From Pelecanus crispus (Eukaryota; Chordata; Aves; Pelecaniformes; Pelecanidae): DNA of 64,000 nt. The notes beneath the pieces were generated by a model, which worked only from the letters and a program-made list of their open reading frames with translations, did no database searches and had not been told where the DNA came from. Position 1 is the stretch's first letter; each line of letters begins with the position of its first letter. Positions 46,233-57,620 of the stretch are shown one piece after another. The translations under genes were made by a program, and so were the position numbers. The stretch covers positions 12,474,734 through 12,538,733 of the forward strand of contig NC_134651.1 of assembly GCF_030463565.1 (NCBI RefSeq), written 5' to 3'.

Positions 46233-46787
46233 GGTGTCGCCCGCCCGGCCCGCGGAGGGAGGTGGGGTCCGCTCCGGCCCAGGTGCGGTGGTGCCGCCGC
46301 CGCCCGGGGTCCGCGCCGCGCCGCTACCGCTCCGCCGCCGCCCGGCCCGGAAGTGCCGCGAAGGGCCCCTTCCGGCAGGACCCCGCTGCTCCCGGGAAAG
46401 GTGCCCGTGGCGATCGCCTGCGCGGGGCGGCGGAGAACCAGCCAGGCGCCAGCGGGACAGCTCCGCATGCCGGGCCCTCGCACCTCGCCCTGCTCGCCTT
46501 CAGGCGCCCCACGCACCCCGCGGCCTCACACGGGACCCCCCCCAACCCCACACGGCCCCCTCCTGCCTGGCCCAGGAGGGCGGGCAGCGCTGCCCTGCCT
46601 GCGCCCTACTGCCTGGGGCGGCGGCAAGGGGGGCTGCGGGGCCCCGCGCTGTGGGGTCCCCAGGGGTGAGCCCGTGAGTGCCCCTGTTTGCGCCGTCCCC
46701 AAACGGCTGCCCCCCCCCGCCAGGCTGCAGGCGGCGGCTCCCCCCTGCCAGGCCGCGCTGCCCGCAACGGGGTGGCATCAAGCATCG

Positions 46788-46957
46788 GACCAGGCTGCCC
46801 AGGGAAGTGCTTGAGTGCTTGGAGGGATTTAAGAGACGTGTAGACGTGGCGCTTAGGGACATGGTTTAGTGGTGGCCTTGGCAGTGCTAGGTTAATGGTT
46901 GGGCTCGATGATCTTAAAGGTCTTTTCCAACCTAAACGATTCTATGGTTCTGTGATC
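46788..46957 (+). mobile_element. CR1 LINE 3' end fragment
   Basis: CAGGCTGCCCAGGGAAGTGC, then ATGGTTTAGTGG, TTAATGGTTGGGCTCGATGA, CTTAAAGGTCTTTTCCAACC and a final GATTCTATGGTTCTGTG. In frame it still reads a short RT tail, RLPREV...DVALRDMV. It lies immediately upstream of the PSMD1 CpG island. Confidence 0.9.
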
Positions 46958-49900
46958 TTTTGGGGCACAGGCATGTCCCATGGCATTGCAGGGATTAGGG
47001 ACTTTACCCCATGGATTTACCACCTCTTGCAGGCCTCCTCTGTGGGCCCCGACTCCTCTCACACACCTTACAGCTGTGGGGAAAGGCCTCCCCCAAACCC
47101 ATTTCTCCCTTAAAAAGGGAAACACATGTACAGATGCATCTGACAGCCCCGCACCAAATCCTTTTCCCCATCCATCGCTCTGTGGCACAGGGCAGTGTCC
47201 AGATCTCCCACACATATGGGTACCTGAAGGTGCCCCACTTGTGGTGGAGCATGGAGTCATTTTGGCTCCCGTTTTGGTTCCAGTATAGACAGATGGGAAA
47301 TTCAGGCGGGTGCATTTGCACCAAGGAAAATCCATCTCAACAGCAACAGTGCTGCACAAGAAGAAATCAAAGCACCCAGACTTCAGCAGCATTGATTTCT
47401 ACCTGTTTCTACTAAATAGGAAAAAAGACTTTCTGAAAGGCTTGAATTCCTCAAGGAAACCTAATGGCCTCAGTGAATTTTATTAACAAAAGTTATCCGA
47501 GCCCTACCCACAACACCGAGAGGGTCAGCCCCGCTCTTCTCAGACAACTGAGAAGGTCTCCAGCCTTCCCCACTGCCCACAGGTGAGCAGCCTACCTGAG
47601 CTGCACACAGACCAATGCTGCTGATCTTCTGGATACCATATACTGAGGTCAGTTCCATTGCCTCCCAATATACCTTTTATTTAAATCAAGAGAAATATCA
47701 GTTAAACCATGCATAATGCTACTTTAAGGATAACACCATGGCAAACAAAAACCAAACTGAAGCACATTCCTATTCAGAAATTAAATGTCTTTATTCTTTA
47801 CAGCAAGCACATAAGGTAACAGTGCCCTTAAATTATTAAATCAATTAAACATGTAAAACTATCTGCTGCACCTCCATATGCCCAGCTAGTGAAAAAAAAA
47901 AAAAGAAAAAAAAGAATTAAAGAGTCCAAGTCACTTTTATTCCCCAGTCAAAGAAAAACAATACTTTTGGCCAAATGTATTCCCACTCATACCTCCTAAA
48001 CCCCAGGCAGTTCATCCGCTTCCACAAAAGTCTCACTGCAAGGGTAAACTTGCATCATTTACTTAAAAATTACCAGTAAATAAATCCATTGGATTTGTAG
48101 CACCAAGGTAGGCTTCACTGCAAATCTGTACTCTTGGGCCACCTCTTCACTGGTAAATTCTAGACAGCGAAGGCCAAATACTGCAAGAAAATAAAGATTC
48201 ACCTGATTGTACTATTAAGCCCTACTGGACTCACTGAACCAAGGGCTTTATTGGGAAAGTACGTAACTGCCCAACAACCTGGGCTCTGCTGTGAAGACGG
48301 AGCAGAGGGACTCCACCGCACAGCAGACCTACGCACTCATGCCAGGGACGGAGCAGGCAAATACCTTCATCTCACTAAGATGCACTTACTACTTCGTGCT
48401 GAGGCCCGGGGTCATGAATACAGCCACCCACACCGAGTGACTTTATTAAGTCACTTGGTTACATTTGTATTTTCCACCTGGTCATAAGCAAAGAGAACCT
48501 ACAGACATCCTGGAGGCTGGAAGGAGAGCGGGTTCAGTGCTCTCTCTGCAGAGCAACACGCTCTGCCAATGTCAGCTGCTTCTGAGGCTCACTCTCCCCA
48601 GCCCATACCCACAGTTTCTTCTGTGAAGAGATGTGACATGCACTTCCCCACACACTGCTCGCAGGGATTTGGCATCCACCTACCCGCTCCCGCCTTCTTA
48701 CAGAGCAGCTACAGCACCTTATGGCTGCATTTCAGGCGACGCTTTCCTATGTAGACCAAGCCTAACTATTCCAACATATTCAAACCAGCAGCATGATAAC
48801 ACAGAGACTTGCTAAGCACACCCGGAAATGCTCCCCATCTCTCCCGCTCAACCCTGCCAGCACGTCGCACACACCATCAGCCGCTCTCTCCCAGCCAAAA
48901 CAGCAAAGCACCATCACAAAAGGGACCAACTCTAAACCCAAAAGCTGCTAAGCTCCACTCCAGCGTTACCATCATTACTCCAGTGAGGTAGGTAGGTGTT
49001 GCTGCCCCCATCCTGCCGTTGGGGAAACTGAGGCACAGAAAAACGGTTTGTTAAAAAATGTTGATGATCATGATCACGAGCAGAGCTGGGTAAACAACCC
49101 ATCCCCTACTCCAGGTAAGAGCTAGAGGGATGCTGAAGGCATGCTGCTGGGAGAGAGTGCTGGCCAGAACTGGCAGGACTGCAGACGCTTCAGCTGCCAT
49201 TGGGAAAAAACGAGCGAGAGAAAGGATGGATGTGCATGGAGGATGTACTGCCATAATTCAGCAGCTAACCCAGAGAAGAGGTAGGCAGGACATGATGAGC
49301 TGAAGTTTCTTGCCTGAAACTCCAAAAGGACAGCCAGTGCCAAACAAAACTCAGCTTGTACTAAAAATAAAACAAGACCTGTTTTATGTTGCATTAAAGT
49401 AAAAATAAAAAAGGTATTCCTACCATTATAATACTATTCCTCACAAACCAAGGATTTGTAATTAATTGCGTTGCCCCACAGGCTACAGGCAGCCCTTTGG
49501 AACTACTTAAATACATTATTTTTATATTTATTTATTTATGAAGCAGCCACATCTTGTTGAGAGGAATGCTGCAGGCCACCTCCAAGACCTGCCACCACAC
49601 GGCTGTGAAGATGTCACAGGTAAGACGGGCCTCTCCTACAATCCCCTCTAGCACCAGCCACACCGTAGTGTCCGTCTGCCACCCCCTCCAACCCAGGCAG
49701 TCCATCAGTCAGTCTGTGAGCACCAGGACAAGCCAGAGGGATGGATCCTGCTCCCAAACCACACTGCTCCAGATGCCATTACTATCAGTATCTTACCCAC
49801 AGTGGGCTGTTACTGCATTTCTTCACATTACACAGTTACATTCAAGCCTTTTCAGTAGCTGGTAGATCCAAGACCTCGTATTTAGTCCCATTGCAGTCTC

Positions 49901-50407
49901 CAGGCCACTGTGTTATTTATCTTTTTTTTTTTCCCCTAATCAGAGAGAGGGTGGGAACTTTAAAGCAGCAATAAAGCAGGAAAACAAGGCAGCAGAATCT
50001 GTTTGCCAGGGAGGCCAGCCCCGGCAATCTCATCAGGGAACTCTGCTCAGAATTAGAAAGCGTTCCTCTTTCTTCAGCAGGGGGCTGCATTTAACACCCG
50101 AAGTCCCCACATCATCTCGCCCAGGACATGAGATACATCCCCAAAGGGCTTCTCAGAAGCCCAGTGTCCATCAGCAGCTCCAGGCACTCTGGGGCAGTAG
50201 GGTGCAGCAGGGGACGGCTCTCTGTCATGGACCTCAGAGGCTGTTGGCAGCTACAGAAGACCCCGGTGAGTTAAGCCAAGCAGCTTCTCCCCAGAGCAGT
50301 GGGTCCTCGGAGGAGAGGGTGAGTGGGCATGCACCAGCTCCTCTTCCCACTACTCCAAATCCACCGGGCAGACCCGGGTCGTGGACTGTGCTGGGCGCCC
50401 AGCAGCC
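46958..50407. other. Intergenic stretch with probable C2orf72 3'UTR
   Basis: No coding exon was recognised. It lies between the stop codon of the C2orf72-like gene and the PSMD1 promoter. Minus-strand AATAAA hexamers (TTTATT on the + strand) occur near 47.79, 48.25 and 48.44 kb, so the 3'UTR probably ends somewhere here. I cannot choose between them. Confidence 0.45.
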
Positions 50408-50499
50408 CTAGGTGCCCACGCCTCCGGCAGCTTCTTCGTAGTTTCCATTGGGGGCCAGGCTGGTCAGAGCCACTTCTTCCTTGGGGTCCTGCAGGTCAT
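50408..50499 (-). CDS. C2orf72: C2orf72-like terminal coding exon
   Basis: The acceptor is CTGCTCTTTGCAG, with the exon starting at 50499. It codes (D)DLQDPKEEVALTSLAPNG through GGVGT and TAG at 50410-50408. The phase fits both exon 2 and exon 1. Confidence 0.75.
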
Positions 50500-53400
50500 C
50501 TGCAAAGAGCAGAGAGGGGTCAAGGGAGATGTGAATGGGAAACCCTTCATGCAAAATGCAACTTAAGATAAAAAGAAAGCATGGGATGAAGCAATTGATA
50601 CATACTCACAACCTAAGCAGAGCTGATTTTTTTCATTAACTGATTTTCATTTTGTTTTACAAACTCAACATTGCTTCAACAAACAGCGAAGGAGCGAAGG
50701 AGCACAGGGCCCAGCTCCCTGGCCTCCTGCGGTCTCAGTAATCTCAGAACAAGCTGCGTGGCCACGAGGCTTCACCTGCCTGGCACTGACAGCAAGATCA
50801 GGCACTTGAATTTTCTGACATGACTGCTGCACAAATTGGGCATTTCAGTTGTTTTCTCTGACCCTTATGCTTTTTAAGTATTTCCTGTGTTTAAGAGGCA
50901 TTTGGACAATGCCCTTAATAACATGCTTTAGCTTTTGGTCAGCCCTGAAGTGGTCAGGCAGTTGGACTAGATGATCATTGTAGGTTCCTTCCAACTGAAA
51001 ATATTCTATTTTATTCTATTCTATTCTTTTTACAGTGAAGGAGCTTCCCCTCCTCTATGTGCTCCGTAGAGCAGTCTGGATCTCCACGCCATGCACTTTG
51101 TAGCCTCTGGCATAGGGGCTCTCTGCAAAAAGACAATCACTGCTGGGAAAGGCAAGCAGAAGTGCCAACGGTACAGCAAAGGCTGAACGCTAGGCTATTT
51201 GTTACCTGAACAATTTCCTTTAGAATCAGGGAGCCCAAGGCTGACTGCCCTCTTCCTCCTCCCCACCAGCCCCAAATGCAAGTGGTTTGGGAACACTCCT
51301 TCCAGCCTTGTTTGCAGAAAACATCACGTAAGATCAGGGTGATGCTTCCAATTCATTTTTAGACAGACAGCAGTTCTGCAGCCAGAAACTCTGGCAAAAC
51401 ACAGCTGAGTTCAGCAGTGCTCCCAGGGGTGTAGTTGGGCGCTGGACCGAGCGTGGTTTTATTTAGACAAGCAAAAGGTCAGAAAACAGGGAGGCGGCAA
51501 CATAGCAGCCAGATGTGCACTGGTTGTCTTCAGGTTCTGGCCGAACCACAGCCAGGGAAGAGACGTCAGCTGCGGAGCTGGAAATGGCTTAAGGAGGCCA
51601 CCAGCAAGGGGTTTGGGCATCAGGACCACCAGCGAGTCGGTGAGGAACCTCTGACAGTCACAGTGGGAGGACAAGGGAGGGAGCTGGGCATACCTTCATG
51701 AACGTTGTTTGCAGCTTTTGCTTCGTGACCTTTTCTCCAGCTCCTCCGGCTCCAAGAAATGCACCGCAGGAAGGATAGGAGCCTCCACCTCTCCCTGTCT
51801 TTCTCCTCTTCTGAATAAATCAAAGAAGGTAAGTTCAGACCGGCAGTGGGTCAGCCCTGCTGCTCCCCCACCTCTCCACTGCTGACTCGCAACATCTCCC
51901 CTCCATGAACCCAACTCCTTGCAGCAAAACTGGGTCCACTCCACAGAGCCCACCGCTGGAAAGCGCAGAGCAGCTCCTGCCAATCCTTATTTCAGGCTGA
52001 AACCTCTCTGCTACCCTGGAAATTTGCCCCTGGTGTCAGTTTCTACTTTGCCACCTCACTGCCAAAACCCTCCTGGATGCAGCAGCCCAGAACGAGCAAG
52101 AAACCTGGCAGGATCTCAGCTGGCACACGTGGCGAGGCTGGGGACTGACACGGTTAGGGCATTCCTGCAGAAGGAAGTTCTTCTTTCGTGCTGTCACACA
52201 GCTTCTGCCACATCAACCTGTTTACAGCTCCCCATTTTATTAAGCAATTCCTCCCTCCCAGGGAGACCTGCTGGACATGCAGACTTGCAGCATACTGAAA
52301 ACTACAGCTGTAACTGCTTGCAAAATGCAGAAAGCACGTGGCCTCCATCAATGTATAGTATTTATTCTGGAGGACAACGAAGGTCACAGTAAGTTACTAC
52401 AGGCTTTCAAGCCATTATAGTAAAACACTACAGCAGCTTGTAAAACACTACACCAGCATATTTTATAAGGTCTCCAACAGCAGCAGTTCAGCATCTCCAT
52501 TGAAATATCATCCAGCCTTTCACCTCCTAGTAAGATAACAAATGATAAACCACTTCAGTGTCCTTCAGCTTATCAAACTGTTGCGACACTAAAGGGTTCA
52601 CAGTGTTTCCTGCCAGTCAACAAACCAAAACCTCCAGCTGTAAACACATGCCCTCCTCACAATGCATGGGAGCTCTGGACACCACTGAGGCATGACAGGA
52701 TAGCAGCCCAGCACGTTTCTGCTTAGCCCCCAGATGCAGGGGAGACGCAGGAAGCCCACTGCGATTCTTGTCCCAGCTCCACCGCATGAGTAACAGTGTC
52801 CAGGACCTTCCCAGCCTGGGGGGGCTGCAGCTCCAGCGCAACTGTCATGGGCAGAGCTGAGCAGCCATGCGTGTAGAAGAGGAAAAGGCTTTGAGGCTGG
52901 GCTGAAATAAAAAGGGCACAAGCACACGTACACAGAGCCTTACACTCTGTAGACCTCCCAGCATCCTAATCCAGATGCAAGAGCATCTTTCGTCAGCTTA
53001 GCACAAGCCCTTTTCAAAGTCAAGAGGGGAAACAAGACAAGCTTAGCCCCAACCGAGGACATCTTTACAGTGGCATCCCTAGAACCTGCTTTGCAGGGTG
53101 TTTCACAGCCCCACGCCCATCTTTCCCACAGTCCTCCTTCACATTACATTAAAGATATTATTCCCCTTGTACTTTGCTTGTGGGGAAAGCCACGGGGTGA
53201 AGGAGACCAGGCTGCAATGAAGCTGGTGCCTGACACTGCCAGGCCCCCAGCTCTCCAGAGGCACGACTATGCCTGGGATCCCTCTGGCCACATGGAGATT
53301 TCGGAAGGTAGCGCTCACAGGTGCATGGAAAGAAGCTGCCCCTGCCTAAGGCTGAACCCTGCAGCTGATGAGCATCCTCATTACACACGCAGGTCCTGGG

Positions 53401-56400
53401 ACACTTACATGACTAAGAGCACTAGGCAGCAGATCAGAGGTGAATTAAAACAACACGCTGAGTCCTCCCACCCACCATGCTTACACAGCACACACAAAGA
53501 GGCTGAAACACCTGCTCTGGCTCCTTCTGCTCCTTTTTCTACCCTGCTGGCTGCGATGCTGCTTCCACGTCTGCATGAAGGACAAAGCCACAGCTAGCCA
53601 CAAAAATACATGTACTGAGCCAAGTGCCAGCAATGTGCAGAGGTAGGAAAAGGTTACATATATATACAGAGATGTTTTTCTACCTCTGCAGCTGCTGTCC
53701 CACCAGGCTGCCGCGACCAGGACCAGAGGGTTCACTGGTGTCTGCAAGCACACCAGAAATTCTTGCAGCAGGAACAATGTGAGGAAGACAAAAGCCCATG
53801 AAAGGAGAGAAGCTGGAAAGGGGATCATGTATGCCTCAGCACAAAGGGTTGGCAGAAGACTGTCCTGCGCCCTCACAGCGGGTCCCAGCCATCTCAAAGC
53901 TCCTCAACGTTCAGATCCAGGATTCTGGACTGAGCTGCCTCAAAGAGGCACCTGAGCTGCAGCAGCTCTGGGATCCCAGAGGACCCTGTCAATGTAGTGC
54001 TGCAGGCAAGTGCCAGGATCCCTTGAGGTAAAGGTAGGGAGAGAGCAGAACACCAGAGCCCCTAGAAATGATGGGGAGCAAGGGAAAAGTGGGAAAAATG
54101 AGAGAAGGGAGGAGGAAAGGGAAACAGCCCACAACAGGCAGTGCCAAAGATTAAAGTGAGCCTGGGCTGTTTTGTGTGGCTGCCGTGAGGGCAGAGCCTG
54201 CCCAGCATTTGCACACAAACTTGACTCGCCTTTCGCCCCAGGGCAAATGCTGTTCCTCAAGGCCTCTTTGACACCCAGCTTTCATCCTGCCAGCCTCATG
54301 TTGCTTAAACTGGCCACCAACAGACACGTGGTTTTAAACCCAAACACTCCTTGCTGTTGTTCTTACTCATTATGCGAGGCCAGCACAAGCACCTTCCTCC
54401 CGCAGGAAGGTCAGGTCCTGCCTGCACCCTACAGCAAGGGCTGCACCCCAGTCCTGTGTCCCCAACAACAACATCCATAAGCACGGGTGGCCACCGCGTC
54501 ACAGCCGTCAGCTGCCACATCCCTGCTATCCAAGAGCTGCTCTAGTGCTTCCCAACCCGCTGGTTTATCCTCCCCAGCTGCCAGGACTGGGAACCCCGTC
54601 AGAAAGAAGCAGATCCCATTGGGAAGGCTCTCATCCCACCAGCATGAAAGAGATCCCATTGGGGAAAGCCAGATCTGATTGGGGGCGGGGGGGGGAGATC
54701 CCATCAGGAATGGTGAGCTCGCATTAGGAAAAGCCAGATCCCACTGGAGCAGGGTGGGGGATCCCATCAGGAATGGTGGGCTCACATTGGGAAAAGCCAG
54801 ATCCCACTGGGGTGGGGAGGGGATCCCATCAGGAATGGTGAGCTCACATTGGGAAAAGCCAGATCCCACTGGAGCAGGGTGGGGGATCCCATCAGGAATG
54901 GTGAGCTCACATTGGGAAAAGCCAGATCCCACTGGAGCAGGGTGGGGGATCCCATCAGGAATGGTGAGCTCACACTGGGAAAAGCCAGATCCAACTGGAG
55001 TGGGGACGGGATCCCATCAGGAATGGTGAGCTCACATTGGGAAAAGCCAGATCCCACTGGAGCAGGGTGGGGGATCCCATCAGGAATGGTGAGCTCACAC
55101 TGGGAAAAGCCAGATCCAACTGGAGCAGGGTGGGGGATCCCATCAGGAATGGTGAGCTCACACTGGGAAAAGCCAGATCCCACTGGAGCAGGGTGGGGGA
55201 TCCCATCAGGAATGGTTAGCTCACACTGGGAAAAGCCAGATCCCACTGGAGCAGGGTGGGGGATCCCATCAGGAATGGTGAGCTCACACTGGGAAAAGCC
55301 AGATCCCACTGGAGCAGGGTGGGGGATCCCATCAGGAATGGTGGGCTCACATTGGGAAAAGCCAGATCCCACTGGAGTGGGGACGGGATCCCATCAGGAA
55401 TGGTGAGCTCGCATTGGGAAAAGCCAGATCCCACTGGAGCAGGGTGGGGGATCCCATCAGGAATGGTGAGCTCACACTGGGAAAAGCCAGATCCCACTGG
55501 AGCAGGGTGGGGGATCCCATCAGGAATGGTGAGCTCACACTGGGAAAAGCCAGATCCCACTGGAGCAGGGTGGGGGATCCCATCAGGAATGGTGAGCTCA
55601 CACTGGGAAAAGCCAGATCCCACTGGAGCAGGGTGGGGGATCCCATCAGGAATGGTGAGCTCACATTGGGAAAAGCCAGATCCCACTGGAGCAGGGTGGG
55701 GGATCCCATCAGGAATGGTGGGCTCACATTGGGAAAAGCCAGATCCCACTGGAGTGGGGAGGGGATCCCATCAGGAATGGTGAGCTCGCATTGGGAAAAG
55801 CCAGATCCCACTGGAGCAGGGTGGGGGATCCCATCAGGAATGGTGAGCTCACACTGGGAAAAGCCAGATCCCACTGGAGCAGGGTGGGGGATCCCATCAG
55901 GAATGGTGAGCTCACACTGGGAAAAGCCAGATCCAACTGGAGTGGGGACGGGATCCCATCAGGAATGGTGAGCTCACATTGGGAAAAGCCAGATCCCACT
56001 GGAGCAGGGGAGGGGATCCCATCAGGAATGGTGAGCTCACATTGGGAAAAGCCAGATCCCATTGGAGTGGGGAGGGGATCCCATCAGGAATGGTGAGTTC
56101 GCATTAGGAAAAGCCAGATCCCACTGGAGCAGGGTGGGGGATCCCATCAGGAATGGTTAGCTCACACTGGGAAAAGCCAGATCCAACTGGAGCAGGGTGG
56201 GGGATCCCATCAGGAATGGTGAGCTCACACTGGGAAAAGCCAGATCCCATTGGAGTGGGGAGGGGATCCCATCAGGAATGGTGAGTTCGCATTAGGAAAA
56301 GCCAGATCCAACTGGAGTGGGGACGGGATCCCATCAGGAATGGTGAGCTCACATTGGGAAAAGCCAGATCCCACTGGAGCAGGGGAGGGGATCCCATCAG

Positions 56401-57276
56401 GAATGGTGAGCTCGCATTGGGAAAAGCCAGATCCCACTGGGGTGGGGAGGGGATCCCATCAGGAATGGTGAGTTCGCATTAGGAAAAGCCAGATCCCACT
56501 GGAGCAGGGTGGGGGATCCCATCAGGAATGGTGAGCTCACATTGGGAAAAGCCAGATCCCACTGGGGTGGGGGGAAGATCCCATCAAGGATGGTCAGATC
56601 CCACCGGGATGGGCTAGGTCCCACCGAGGAGGAGAATATCCCGCGGGAAAACGGGGCAAATCCCATCGCAAAAGCCCACGGCCCCCCGGTGGGTGAGGGC
56701 GGGAGGGAGGGGCCCGGCCACCCGCTGCCCCCCGGCCGGGGCCCCGGTACCTGCGGGGTGCTGCAGGGCGGCCCGCAGGGCGCGGCAGGCGGCGGCGCGG
56801 CAGTCGCGCAGGGCGGCGGGGCTGCCGGGGCCGTACCGGGCCGCCTGCACCGTGCCGGGCGCCGGGAAGTGCCGCCGCAGCGTGGCGTCCAGCACCGCCG
56901 CGTCCTCCCCGTCCCCGCCGGGCAGGAGGACGCCGACGACGGCGGGCGGCGGCGCGGGGGGCAGGCGGCCGCGCACGTCCCGCACCACCTCCCGCAGGCG
57001 GGCCCGGGCCCCGCGGCTCCGCGCCGCCCCGCCGCGGCACAGCACCAGCAGCAGCCGCGCCGCCAGCGCCCGCCGCCCGCCGCCCGCCAGCCGCCGCGAC
57101 CGGGACCGGCCCCCCGGCCCCGGCGGCGCCTCGTCGCCCAGGAGGTCGCGGGCGAAGGCGGCCAGCGTGGCCGCCGCCGGAGCCCCCTCCGCCACCTCGG
57201 CCACCAGCAGCACGGCCCGCCGCCCGCCCGCCCGCTCCACCAGCGCCCGCAGCTCCTGCAGCTCCGCCGCCGCCAT
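50408..57276 (-). CDS. C2orf72: C2orf72-like protein of unknown function, 3 coding exons
   Basis: Joining 57276-56751, 51810-51694 and 50499-50408 gives about 244 residues with matching phases (ends +1, enters 2; ends +1, enters 2; TAG). The N-terminal part (1-175, alanine/arginine-rich) has a fold-like pattern: a leading helix ELQELRALVERAG, strand RAVLLVAE, then RLLLVLCRGG, VVGVLLPG and RDCRAAACRALRAAL. Exon 2 adds a basic/aromatic segment (RWRLLSFLRCISWSRRSWRK) and exon 3 an acidic tail ending EEAAGGVGT. The name rests on conserved position directly upstream of PSMD1 in the same orientation and on general resemblance to vertebrate C2orf72. Function is unknown. ATG 57276 was chosen for its Kozak context (G at -3 and +4), but the frame is open further upstream because of high GC. 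Additional in-phase exons are possible. Confidence 0.78.
50500..51693 (-). other. C2orf72: C2orf72-like intron 2
   Basis: A 1.2 kb intron containing one CR1 tail with an ATTCT-rich end. No coding signal was seen. Confidence 0.65.
50888..51032 (+). mobile_element. CR1 LINE 3' end with (ATTCT)n tail
   Basis: TTTAAGAGGCATTTGGACAA, then AGCCCTGAAGTGGTCAGGCA, GTTGGACTAGATGATCATTG and TTCCTTCCAACTGAAAATAT, running into TATTCTATTTTATTCTATTC. This is the usual CR1 terminus with an expanded end repeat. Antisense to the host gene. Confidence 0.88.
51694..51810 (-). CDS. C2orf72: C2orf72-like coding exon 2
   Basis: 117 bp. The acceptor is TTGATTTATTCAG (exon starts at 51810) and the donor follows ATGAAG (GTATGC at 51693). 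It codes (E)EEKDRERWRLLSFLRCIS through AANNVHE. Phase 1 at both ends makes it a symmetric exon that could be skipped without a frameshift. Confidence 0.72.
51811..54599 (-). other. C2orf72: C2orf72-like intron 1, part outside the minisatellite
   Basis: About 2.8 kb of moderately GC-rich sequence. Open frames on both strands lack family similarity or paired splice sites. A further small exon here cannot be excluded. Confidence 0.55.
54600..56660. repeat. Minisatellite: about 30 copies of a 62-63 bp unit, degenerate at both edges
   Basis: Core array 54697 to about 56580. Each unit runs GATCCCATCAGGAATGGTGA, GCTCACAYTGGGAAAAGCCA, GATCCCACTGGAGCAGGGTG, GGG. The period, checked at 54760, 54822, 54885 and 54948, is 62-63 bp. 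The unit itself contains two GATCCCA half-repeats. Variants (GAGCAGGGTGGGG versus GGAGTGGGGACGG/AGG endings; CACTGG, CATTGG or CGCATTAGG middles) recur every three or six units. Because 63 is divisible by 3, all frames stay open, producing long spurious ORFs. It lies in intron 1 of the C2orf72-like gene, about 100-170 bp from exon 1. There are no spacers, so it is not CRISPR. Confidence 0.97.
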
Positions 57277-57620
57277 CCCCCGCCGCCGCCGCCGCGCGCC
57301 CCGCCCGGCCCCGCGCCCCGCCCCCGGCCCCGCACCGCCCACTGGCCCCGCCACCCGCCCCCGCGCACCCGGCCCCGCACCCGGGCACCAGCTCCAGCGC
57401 CGGCCCCCCCGCGCCACGCACCGCCCCATGCAGCGGCGGGGGGGGGGGTGAAGGATACCCCCACCGCCCCACGCCCGGCGGCCTGCAGCACCTCCGGCCC
57501 CGTCCCGGGACCGGCACCGGCACCCCCCCAGCTCCCGCCGGTGCACAGCCCCTGCCTGCTGCCGGGCGGGCACGGCACAGAGCGAACCAGACGGGACCCG
57601 GGCCCCCCAGATCTGCCCCG
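56690..57620 (-). promoter_or_regulatory. C2orf72: CpG island and probable promoter of the C2orf72-like gene
   Basis: A very GC- and CpG-rich block covering exon 1 and about 350 bp upstream of the ATG at 57276. No TATA box was seen. The C-rich run near 57440-57450 (+ strand G run) and the repeated CCGCCG triplets are typical of such islands. Confidence 0.8.
56751..57276 (-). CDS. C2orf72: C2orf72-like coding exon 1
   Basis: Codes MAAAELQELRALVERAGGRR through AALQHPA plus one base. It ends CACCCCGCAG before the donor GTACCG at 56750. Extremely GC-rich and entirely within a CpG island. Confidence 0.82.

Noticed and set aside
54600..56660. CRISPR-like regular repeat array
   Set aside because: Units are directly contiguous with no unique spacers, there are no cas genes, and the context is a vertebrate intron.
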